Source of the DNA: Streptomyces sp. 378
GTDB lineage: Bacteria; Actinomycetota; Actinomycetes; Streptomycetales; Streptomycetaceae
Direction of reading: 5' to 3'
Length of the DNA: 64,000 bases
NCBI RefSeq assembly: GCF_030124145.1
Contig: NZ_JASKMS010000033.1
Span: forward strand, 1-64,000
In this document: one piece after another, positions 54,979-61,422 of the stretch
How the letters are laid out: every line of letters begins with the position of its first letter
Numbering within the stretch: position 1 is the first letter of the stretch
Notes under the pieces: model-generated
Database searches by the model: none
What the model was told of the DNA's origin: nothing
The model's input: only the letters and a program-made list of their open reading frames with translations
Made by a program: the position numbers and the translations under genes

Positions 54979-55416
54979 TCAGGCCAGTCGGACGACCGCC
55001 CTGGACATGCCCAGCACCTTCTGCCCGGCGCTGGTCGCGGTCAGGTCCACGCGGACGGTGTTGTCGTCGAGCTTGGCGGCGACCTTGCCGGCGACCTCGA
55101 TCACGGCTCCCTGATCGTCGTTCGGGACGACGACCGGCTTGGTGAAGCGGACGCCGTACTCGACGACCGCACCCGGGTCGCCGGCCCAGTCGGTGACCAC
55201 GCGGATCGCTTCGGCCATGGTGAACATGCCGTGCGCGATGACGTCCGGCAGGCCGACCTCCTTGGCGAACTTCTCGTTCCAGTGGATCGGGTTGAAGTCG
55301 CCGGAGGCGCCCGCGTACCGGACGAGGGTCGCGCGGGTCACGGGGAAGGTCTGGGCGGGCAGTTCGGTGCCGACCTCGACGTCGGAGTAGGAGATCTTCG
55401 CGGTCATGTCGCTCAC
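54979..55416 (-). CDS. MaoC-like dehydratase (HadB-type subunit)
   Basis: Hot-dog-fold (R)-hydroxyacyl dehydratase subunit, related to mycobacterial HadB. The 145-residue protein has YAGASGDFNPIHWNEKFAKE, the hydratase-2 motif with catalytic Asp and His, and VIAHGMFTMAEAIRVV. The GTG at 55416 overlaps the previous stop by four bases and has GAGGGGG just before it; the ATG at 55407 is an alternative. It pairs with the next gene upstream. Confidence 0.88.
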   Translation of the reverse strand: MSDMTAKISYSDVEVGTELPAQTFPVTRATLVRYAGASGDFNPIHWNEKFAKEVGLPDVIAHGMFTMAEAIRVVTDWAGDPGAVVEYGVRFTKPVVVPNDDQGAVIEVAGKVAAKLDDNTVRVDLTATSAGQKVLGMSRAVVRLA

Positions 55417-55865
55417 GCCCCCTCGGCCGCGCGGGCCACGAGCTTGGTCCAGGCGGTCACGACGTGCTCGCCGGCCTCGTCGTGCACCTCACCGCGGATG
55501 TCGACGATGTCGTTGCCCGCGAGGGACTTGATCGCCTCGATCGTCGAGGTGACCGTGAGCCGGTCGCCGGCGCGGACCGGACGGCGGTAGGCGAACTTCT
55601 GGTCGCCGTGCACCACGCGGCTGTAGTCCAGGCCGAGCCGCGGATCCTGGACGACCTCGCCCGCGGCCTTGAAGGTGATCGCGAAGACGAAGGTCGGCGG
55701 GGCGATCACGTCGGGGTGACCGAGTGCCTTGGCGGCCTCCGCGTCCGTGTACGCCGGGTTGGCGTCGCCGACCGCCTCGGCGAACTCACGGATCTTCTCG
55801 CGGCCCACCTCGTAGGGCGCGGTGGGCGGGTACGTCCGCCCCACGAAGGACTGGTCGAGCGCCAT
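55413..55865 (-). CDS. MaoC N-terminal-type dehydratase (HadA/HadC-type subunit)
   Basis: Partner hot-dog subunit of 150 residues, lacking the full Asp/His motif, with TYPPTAPYEVGREKIREFAE, HPDVIAPPTFVFAITFKAAG and HGDQKFAYRRPVRAGDRL, the last typical of FAS1-type dehydratases. In mycobacteria HadA-HadB and HadB-HadC form heterodimers that act in long-chain fatty-acid elongation; here the pair probably dehydrates a hydroxyacyl thioester whose identity is unknown. Confidence 0.88.
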   Translation of the reverse strand: MALDQSFVGRTYPPTAPYEVGREKIREFAEAVGDANPAYTDAEAAKALGHPDVIAPPTFVFAITFKAAGEVVQDPRLGLDYSRVVHGDQKFAYRRPVRAGDRLTVTSTIEAIKSLAGNDIVDIRGEVHDEAGEHVVTAWTKLVARAAEGA

Positions 55866-55914
55866 GGCTCGGTACCTCCTGGTAGCTCTACTGACCGGTA
55901 CGGGCCCCTCAACG

Positions 55915-55955
55915 ACACGAGGCCGCCCCCGATCATCTCGGGAACGGCCTCGTGT
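55915..55955 (-). terminator. Hairpin after rpmG
   Basis: An 11-bp outer stem (ACACGAGGCCG / CGGCCTCGTGT) with a second 5-bp stem inside lies 13 bases past the rpmG stop. No T run follows on the minus strand. It probably limits read-through from rpmG into the dehydratase genes. Confidence 0.65.
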
Positions 55956-55967
55956 ACGAGCCTGTTT

Positions 55968-56132
55968 TTATCGCGTTTCGCGGTGCGCGGTGTGCGCATT
56001 GCAACGCGGGCAGTGCTTCTTCATCTCAAGGCGATCCGGGTTGTTACGCCGGTTCTTCTTGGTGATGTAGTTCCGCTCCTTGCACTCCACGCAGGCCAGC
56101 GTGATCTTCGGGCGGACGTCGGTGGCAGCCAC
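55968..56132 (-). CDS. rpmG: 50S ribosomal protein L33
   Basis: A 54-residue protein starting at the GTG at 56132: (M)AATDVRPKITLACVECKE, then NYITKKNRRNNPDRLEMKKH and CPRC. Both CxxC pairs are intact, so it is the zinc-binding (C+) form; Streptomyces carry other L33 copies elsewhere. It lies between two tRNA genes and the dehydratase pair, as in related genomes. Confidence 0.95.
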   Translation of the reverse strand: MAATDVRPKITLACVECKERNYITKKNRRNNPDRLEMKKHCPRCNAHTAHRETR

Positions 56133-56220
56133 GTGAGTGCTCCTAAGACGAACGGATGGACTGTTTAACGCAAGAAGAGTAGCCGATCGAAGGACCGACC
56201 CCGCAATCGGCTACTGTCAG

Positions 56221-56293
56221 TAGCGGTGACCGGACTTGAACCGGTGACACAGCGATTATGAGCCGCTTGCTCTACCGACTGAGCTACACCGCT
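56221..56293 (-). tRNA. tRNA-Met (CAT), elongator type
   Basis: A 73-base cloverleaf: acceptor AGCGGTG / CACCGCT with discriminator A, D arm GTAGCTCAGTCGGTAGAGC, anticodon loop CTCATAA giving CAT, T arm CCGGTTCAAGTCCGG. The 5' end A-U pair and lack of three G-C pairs in the anticodon stem argue against the initiator. Confidence 0.95.
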
Positions 56294-56339
56294 TTGATGT
56301 GTCAGGACCCCGTCTCGCGACGGGAACCAGTCACACCAG

Positions 56340-56412
56340 AGCCCCAAAACGGAATCGAACCGTTGACCTTCTCCTTACCATGGAGACGCTCTGCCGACTG
56401 AGCTATTGGGGC
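56340..56412 (-). tRNA. tRNA-Thr (GGT)
   Basis: A 73-base cloverleaf: acceptor GCCCCAA / TTGGGGC with discriminator T, D arm ATAGCTCAGTCGGCAGAGC, anticodon stem TCTCC / GGAGA and loop ATGGTAA giving GGT, T arm AACGGTTCGATTCCGTT. It lies 46 bases before tRNA-Met on the same strand. Confidence 0.95.
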
Positions 56413-56649
56413 GAGCGATGAAGACATTACACGCTCGGCCGCCGTTCGCCCAAATCCGTTTCGAGGCACCCACCCCGGGCGCCCGGACCGTCCTCCCGGC
56501 AGCCTCGTCAGTGCCTCCCGTCGCAAGAGCGGACCACGCCGGTACGACTATTGCGCTCCTCCCCGTCCCGGGCCAAAGGCCGTCCTAGGCTCGTCTCACT
56601 CTGCGTGATCACGCGTCCTCCCGCGCGCAGCCCGAGCCCCTGGAGTGCG

Positions 56650-57906
56650 ATGCCCGACAGCCGGCCGCAGCCACCACCCCCGTCGTCCTCGCCGGGTCCG
56701 GCCGACCCGTCGTCGCTGCTGCTGAGCGGAGCGCGACTCACCGACGGACGGACCGTGGACGTGCGGCTGGGCGGCGGGCGCATCGAGGCGGTCGGCACGG
56801 CCGGCAGTCTGGGAACCGGCGCACCGCGCGCGTGCGGCGCGCGCGTGGACCTCAGCGGCTATCTGCTGCTGCCGGCCCCGGCCGAGCCGCACGCCCACGC
56901 CGACACCGCCCTGTCGGCCGCCACCGAAGGACCCGTCTCGTACGAGCCGCAGGACGTGCAGCGCCGGGCCACCGAGGCCGCGCTGCTCCAGCTCGGGCAC
57001 GGGGCGACGGCGACGCGGGCGCACGTGCGCGTGGGCGACGTCCAGGGGCTCGGCGCGCTGGCGGCCGTGTTGGGGGCGCGGCGGGCGCTGCGGGGGCTGG
57101 CGGAGCTGACGACGGTGGCGATGCCCCGGGTGCTGACCGGGGTGGCCGGTGCGGACGGGCTGGCGATGCTGCGGGACGCGGTGAAGATGGGCGCCTCGGT
57201 GGTGGGCGGGCGGCCGGACCTGGACCCGGACCCGACCGGCTACGCGGAAGCCGTCCTGGAGGTGGCCTCCGAGCACGGCTGCCCCGTCGACCTGCACACG
57301 GACGCCGCGGATCCGGCCCGGCTGGCCCGGCTCGCGGCGATGGCCGGCGGACTGCGCCCCGGGGTGACCCTCAGCCCGTGCGGCGACCTCGGCCGGCTGC
57401 CGTCCGACGTGGCCTCGCGCACCGCCGACCAGCTCGCGGCGGCCGGGGTGGCGGTGGTGTGCCTGCCACAGGGCGGCTGCGGCGGTGTCGACCGGCGCGG
57501 GGCGGCCCCGGTACGGCTGCTGCGCGCGGCCGGGGTGCGGGTGGCCGCCGGGAGCGGGGCGCTGCGGGACGTGTCCAACCCGGTGGGGCGCGGTGATCCC
57601 CTGGAGGCGGCCTTCCTGCTGGCCTCGCGCTACGGGCTGTCGCCCGAGGAGGCGTACGACGGGGTGAGTTCCTCGGCACGGGCGGTGCTGGGGCTGCCCG
57701 AGGTGCGGGTGGAGGCGGGTTTTCCGGCCGAGTTGCTCGCGGTGCGCGGGGACCGGCTGTCGGGGGTGCTGTCCCTGGGGTACAGCCGGATCGTCGTGCA
57801 CCAGGGGCGCGTGGTGGCGCGGACCAGCGCGGTGCGGGAGTACTGCAGTTCGGCGGCCTCGGTGGAACTGGGGCTGCCGCGGCAGGGGCGGGGCGAAGTG
57901 CCGTAA
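56650..57906 (+). CDS. Amidohydrolase-family protein
   Basis: A 418-residue metal-dependent hydrolase related to cytosine deaminase and dihydroorotase. It has the small beta-sandwich at both ends (LLLSGARLTDGRTVDVRLGG; LAVRGDRLSGVLSLGYSRIV), the metal motif EPHAHADTAL, and the histidine motif DLHTDAADPARL. The start is the ATG at 56650 (MPDSRPQPPPPSSSPGPADP); the proline-rich beginning is of low complexity. The substrate is not known. Confidence 0.85.
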   Translation: MPDSRPQPPPPSSSPGPADPSSLLLSGARLTDGRTVDVRLGGGRIEAVGTAGSLGTGAPRACGARVDLSGYLLLPAPAEPHAHADTALSAATEGPVSYEPQDVQRRATEAALLQLGHGATATRAHVRVGDVQGLGALAAVLGARRALRGLAELTTVAMPRVLTGVAGADGLAMLRDAVKMGASVVGGRPDLDPDPTGYAEAVLEVASEHGCPVDLHTDAADPARLARLAAMAGGLRPGVTLSPCGDLGRLPSDVASRTADQLAAAGVAVVCLPQGGCGGVDRRGAAPVRLLRAAGVRVAAGSGALRDVSNPVGRGDPLEAAFLLASRYGLSPEEAYDGVSSSARAVLGLPEVRVEAGFPAELLAVRGDRLSGVLSLGYSRIVVHQGRVVARTSAVREYCSSAASVELGLPRQGRGEVP

Positions 57907-57970
57907 GCGGTGGCGGAGCGGGGCCGGTGTCGCGCGGCGCGCGGTGCCGTCCGGGCGTACGGTCGGAGGC

Positions 57971-58627
57971 ATGCGCATTGTCATTGCTGGTGGTCATGGT
58001 CAGATCGCGTTGCGGCTGGAGCGGCTGCTCGCCGCGCGCGGGGACGAAGTGGCGGGAATCATCCGCAAGCCCGAGCAGGCCGACGATCTGCGACAGGCCG
58101 GTGCCGAACCGGTCGTGCTCGACCTGGAGTCGGCGTCCGTGGACGAGGTCGCGGAGCGGCTGAGGGGTGCCGACGCCGCGGTCTTCGCGGCGGGCGCGGG
58201 CCCGGGCAGTGGGGCGACCCGCAAGGACACGGTGGACAAGGCCGCGGCGGTCCTCTTCGCCGACGCTGCTGTTGCGGCGGGCGTACGGCGGTTCGTGATC
58301 GTGTCGTCCATGGGCGCCGACCCGCGCCACCAGGGCGACGAGATCTTCGACGTGTACCTGCGCGCCAAGGGCGAGGCGGACGCGTATGTACGCGGGCTGG
58401 ACGCTCTGGACTGGACGATCCTGCGCCCCGGTCAGCTCACCGACGACGCCGGCACCGGTCTGGTGCGCCTGGAGGCGCGGACGGGCCGCGGCCCGATTCC
58501 GCGCGACGACGTGGCCGCCGTACTGGCGGAGCTGGTGGACACCTCGGCGACGGCCGGACTCACCCTGGAACTGATCAGCGGGTCCGCACCGGTGTCCGTC
58601 GCGGTGAAGTCCGTCGCTGGGAACTGA
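57971..58627 (+). CDS. NAD(P)-binding Rossmann-fold protein (SDR-like)
   Basis: A 218-residue protein of the atypical SDR, NmrA/NAD-dependent epimerase-like group. It begins MRIVIAGGHGQIALRLERLL with the GGHGQIA dinucleotide loop, then VFAAGAGPGSGATR, FVIVSSMGADPRHQGDE and DWTILRPGQLTDD. Function beyond nucleotide binding is not known. It follows the amidohydrolase by 64 bp. Confidence 0.88.
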   Translation: MRIVIAGGHGQIALRLERLLAARGDEVAGIIRKPEQADDLRQAGAEPVVLDLESASVDEVAERLRGADAAVFAAGAGPGSGATRKDTVDKAAAVLFADAAVAAGVRRFVIVSSMGADPRHQGDEIFDVYLRAKGEADAYVRGLDALDWTILRPGQLTDDAGTGLVRLEARTGRGPIPRDDVAAVLAELVDTSATAGLTLELISGSAPVSVAVKSVAGN

Positions 58628-58653
58628 GGTTCGCGGCCGGCCGCTCGACGGGT

Positions 58654-58866
58654 TCAGAACAGGGGCAGTTGGCCGGGGAAGTCCGGGACCGTGTAGCCGT
58701 CGAGGGACGGTTGCTCGGGGCCCGGGCGGGCCTGGCGGCGGGAGCCCGGACACGAGGTGAGTTCACCGTGCTCGCGGGCGCCGGGCGGGTCGTGGCGCGC
58801 GTACCGCCCCGCGACGACGGCGATCTCGCGGCGGCACTCGGGGCAGATCCTGCGGCGGGAGGACAT
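58654..58866 (-). CDS. Small zinc-ribbon-like protein
   Basis: A 70-residue protein beginning MSSRRRICPECRREIAVVAG. The CPEC pair, two histidines (ARHDPPGAREH) and a later cysteine (LTSCPGS) suggest a small metal-binding fold. Similar short proteins occur throughout Streptomyces. The ATG at 58866 is chosen because it directly precedes the conserved part. Confidence 0.7.
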   Translation of the reverse strand: MSSRRRICPECRREIAVVAGRYARHDPPGAREHGELTSCPGSRRQARPGPEQPSLDGYTVPDFPGQLPLF

Positions 58867-59000
58867 GGAGCCAGTGTGCCGCGCAAGCGGCCCTGCCACG
58901 CCTCTCCCCTGCGGCGACCGCCCTCTCCGGGGCGGTCAGGACGGGCGGGAGCGTACGGTCGCCTCGCACACCCCCGCCCCGGCCGGACCACCGGGGCCGC

Positions 59001-60425
59001 TCAGCCGGTTGCCCTTCCGAACCACCTCGGCAGCCGGTCGAGCAGGTCCTGCTGGTTGTCACCGGCCCAGGCCACATGGCCGTCCGGTCGCAGCAGCACC
59101 GCGGGCACGTCGAGTTCGTCACTGACGTCGACGAGGTGGTCGACCCGGTCCGCCCAGCCCGCCGGAGACAGTCCGCCGGTCTGATCGAGCAGCAGTCCGC
59201 GACCACCGCGCATCCGCTCGTAGAGGCGGCCCCGCCGCAACGCCACGTCGCGCAGCCGCCGTCCGAGCAGTTCGTGACCCTCGCCGACGTCGTAGCGGAC
59301 GGCCATGGCGGTGGTCTTCTCGATCAGGTACCGGTTCACCTCCTCGAAGTCCATCAGTTCCCCCATCAGCCGGCGCACGGCCCGCGGCCCCGGCTCGGGC
59401 GACAACAGGTGCATCTGCGCACGGGTGTGGTCCAGCACGGCGGCGGCCACCGGGTGGCGTTCGGTGTGGTAGCCGTCCAGCAGTCCTTCCGGGGCCCAGC
59501 CGCGCAGTTCGGCGGCCAGTTTCCAGCCGAGGTTGAACGCGTCCTGGATACCGAGGTTGAGCCCCTGCCCGCCGGTCGGCGGGTGGATGTGCGCGGCGTC
59601 GCCGGCCAGCAGGACCCGGTCGACGCGATAGCGCTCGGCCAGCCGGGTGGCGTCACCGAAGCGGGAGAGCCAGCGCGGCGAGTGCACACCGAAGTCGGTG
59701 CCGGCGAACTTCCGCAGCTGCCGCTTGAACTCCTCGAAGGTCGGCGGAACCGTGCGGTCCTCGGCCACTCCCTCGGCGGGCACGATGACGCGGTACACCC
59801 CGTCCCGCACGGGCATGGCGCCGAACCGGAGTTGCCTCTTGCGGACTTCGGCCGTCACGGCCGCCAGCTCCTGCGGCGACGCGGCCGGCTCCATCTCGCC
59901 CAGCAGCGTCTCGACCCTGGAGGGCTCACCGGGGAAACCGACGCCGAGCAGTGTGCGCACCGTGCTGCGGCCGCCGTCGCAGCCGACGAGGTAGCGGGAG
60001 CGCAGCCGCGTGCCGTCGGCCAGCTCGGCGGTCACACCGTCGCCGTCCTGGCTCAGCCCGGCCAGCGCGCAGCCGCGCCGGATCTCGGCTCCGAGCTCGG
60101 CGGCGTGCTCGGCCAGCAGACGGTCGGTCACGGGCTGCGGGATACCGAGGACGTACCCGTGTGCGGTGTCGAGCCTGCCGGGCGGCGGCTTGGTGAGGCC
60201 GGCGAAGCCGCCGACCGGGTGCCTGCTGCCCTCAGCGAGGAAGCGCTCCAGCAGACCGCGCTGGTCCAGCACCTCGATGCTGCGCACGTGCAGACCGAGC
60301 GCACGCACGTAGGGGGCCGGCTCCGCCTCCTTCTCCAGCACGAGCACCCGCACGCCGTGCAGCCGCAGCTCCCCGGCCAACATCATCCCGGTCGGACCAC
60401 CGCCGACGATGATCACTTCGATCAC
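59001..60425 (-). CDS. rox: FAD-dependent rifampicin monooxygenase (Rox-type)
   Basis: A 474-residue class A flavoprotein hydroxylase. GGGPTG (8-13) binds FAD, CDGG (149-152) is the DG motif, and GDAAHIHPPTGGQGLN (275-290) the GD motif. The C-terminal part (VPAVLLRPDGHVAWAG) is thioredoxin-like. By memory the sequence closely follows Rox of S. venezuelae (for example FGVHSPRWLSRFGDATR and LLGEMEPAASPQELAAV). Rox enzymes oxidise rifampicin's naphthyl ring and inactivate it. The GTG at 60425 with GGGGGA before it is the start. An RAE-like palindrome lies 58-80 bases upstream, which supports the assignment. Confidence 0.88.
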   Translation of the reverse strand: MIEVIIVGGGPTGMMLAGELRLHGVRVLVLEKEAEPAPYVRALGLHVRSIEVLDQRGLLERFLAEGSRHPVGGFAGLTKPPPGRLDTAHGYVLGIPQPVTDRLLAEHAAELGAEIRRGCALAGLSQDGDGVTAELADGTRLRSRYLVGCDGGRSTVRTLLGVGFPGEPSRVETLLGEMEPAASPQELAAVTAEVRKRQLRFGAMPVRDGVYRVIVPAEGVAEDRTVPPTFEEFKRQLRKFAGTDFGVHSPRWLSRFGDATRLAERYRVDRVLLAGDAAHIHPPTGGQGLNLGIQDAFNLGWKLAAELRGWAPEGLLDGYHTERHPVAAAVLDHTRAQMHLLSPEPGPRAVRRLMGELMDFEEVNRYLIEKTTAMAVRYDVGEGHELLGRRLRDVALRRGRLYERMRGGRGLLLDQTGGLSPAGWADRVDHLVDVSDELDVPAVLLRPDGHVAWAGDNQQDLLDRLPRWFGRATG

Positions 60426-60482
60426 GACATCCCCCGGTTCTCGCCGGTTTCCGGCTTCAGGCCGAGGATTCTGCGGCACCCC

Positions 60483-60505
60483 GGGGGCCTTGTCGCAAGG
60501 CCCCC
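60483..60505. promoter_or_regulatory. Rifamycin-associated element (RAE)-like palindrome
   Basis: Perfect 10-bp inverted repeat GGGGGCCTTG-N3-CAAGGCCCCC, 58-80 bases before the rox start. It resembles the published RAE that precedes rifamycin-inactivation genes in actinomycetes. A TATAG-like sequence lies just upstream on the minus strand (about 60512-60517). Induction by rifampicin is predicted. Confidence 0.8.
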
Positions 60506-60939
60506 CGTGCGCTATAGGTTGAAAGTGGCGAGGAGCAGGTGGCTCCTTGCCCTTTCTTTTGCTGCTCCTGCCTCCTTTCCCTTGCGGAATGGACCGACGG
60601 CGCAGGCTTCGCGACGCCGGCCCCCGCGTGGGTGACGGCGGGTCCGGATGTGGTCCGTCGCTGGGGAATGTCGCCCAGGTGCGGACGGCGGACGCGGGTG
60701 TTCCGGGGTTGGCGGCGATGTTCTCGGCGACGAGGCCCGCAGCCGCACAGGCGGTCAATCAGTCTGGGCGCGCTGCCGGTTGACGGAATCGACGGCTTCG
60801 GCCGCCACATCGTCACGGCCCCGGCCCGGGCGGTGTCGGCGGTGCTGTCCCTCCGCGAGCCGCACTCAACACCGTGGATATCTGTGTCCGCTGTTGCGCC
60901 CAGCCGTTCCTCCGGGACACCAGGGCATTTGACGCCCCG
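60506..60939. other. Gene-poor stretch upstream of rox
   Basis: This 434-bp stretch has no convincing gene. A minus-strand frame at about 60640-60758 (LVAENIAANPGTPASAVRTW) looks like a piece of a leucine-rich-repeat-variant protein, too short to call. ORFs on the plus strand lack coding bias. Confidence 0.5.
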
Positions 60940-61205
60940 CGGCGAAGGCGAAAGACCCCCGCTTGCCCTTGGTGACCGGCTCCGGCGAGACGTTGGTGGT
61001 GGCCTTGGCCGCGCGCTTGAGCTGGGCGGTCATGGACGTCGTCTCCCGTTCCCCGTCTCGAGGTCGCCCTCGGCCTTCCACAGCCGCCGCGCGACGCCGA
61101 CCTTCCAGGTCGTGGCGGTGCTGTCGGAGTCGACGTGCTCCTGGCTCGGGTGCGGGTCGATGTAGAGGTTGCCCTCGCACTCGGCGTGGTTGGAGTCGAC
61201 TTCAT
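60940..61205 (-). pseudogene. Remnant of a secreted actinobacterial protein gene
   Basis: Two minus-strand frames join into one protein: NEVDSNHAECEGNLYIDPHP, then VGVARRLWKAEGDLETG, and after a frame change near 61030 AQLKRAAKATTNVSPEPVTK. This matches the middle of large secreted Streptomyces proteins of unknown function with bacterial Ig-like parts. The signal peptide and C-terminal domain are missing. A decayed fragment beside an integration site. Confidence 0.55.
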
Positions 61206-61317
61206 TCACATCGCGTCAGGAGGATGCCCTTTCGAGAGGCGGCAGCCCATCTGACGCGCGCATGCCGTCCGGCCGATAGCCGCGCTCCACGCCCGGCAGA
61301 CTTCGACATAACGAAAA

Positions 61318-61356
61318 ACCCCCTCTGAGCAGGTCAACGACCTGATCGGAGGGGGT
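61318..61356 (-). terminator. Terminator of the tRNA-Tyr gene
   Basis: Two stacked stems (ACCCCCTC / GAGGGGGT outer, CAGGT / ACCTG inner) with loop CAACG, beginning 12 bases past the tRNA 3' end, followed on the minus strand by GGTTTTTCG. A strong intrinsic terminator; with the tRNA fragment it shows which side is the original chromosome. Confidence 0.9.
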
Positions 61357-61367
61357 CTTCCCCAGTG

Positions 61368-61422
61368 TGGCGGCGCCAGGATTCGAACCTGGGAAGGCTG
61401 AGCCGGCAGATTTACAGTCTGC
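61368..61422 (-). other. 3' half of tRNA-Tyr (GTA), probable attachment site
   Basis: From the anticodon stem to the 3' end the sequence is that of tRNA-Tyr: GCAGA-CTGTAAA-TCTGC (anticodon GTA), long variable arm CGGCTCAGCCTTC, T arm CCAGGTTCGAATCCTGG and acceptor CGCCGCC plus A. No D arm or 5' acceptor strand exists upstream (61423-61500). Its own terminator follows. This is the usual att footprint left when an element integrates at a tRNA 3' end. Confidence 0.8.

Noticed and set aside
60539..61165. 208-codon plus-strand ORF after the RAE
   Set aside because: No ribosome binding site or coding bias, and it runs antisense to the secreted-protein remnant.
61368..61422. Complete tRNA-Tyr gene
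   Set aside because: No D arm or 5' acceptor strand exists within 100 bases upstream, so a functional tRNA cannot form.
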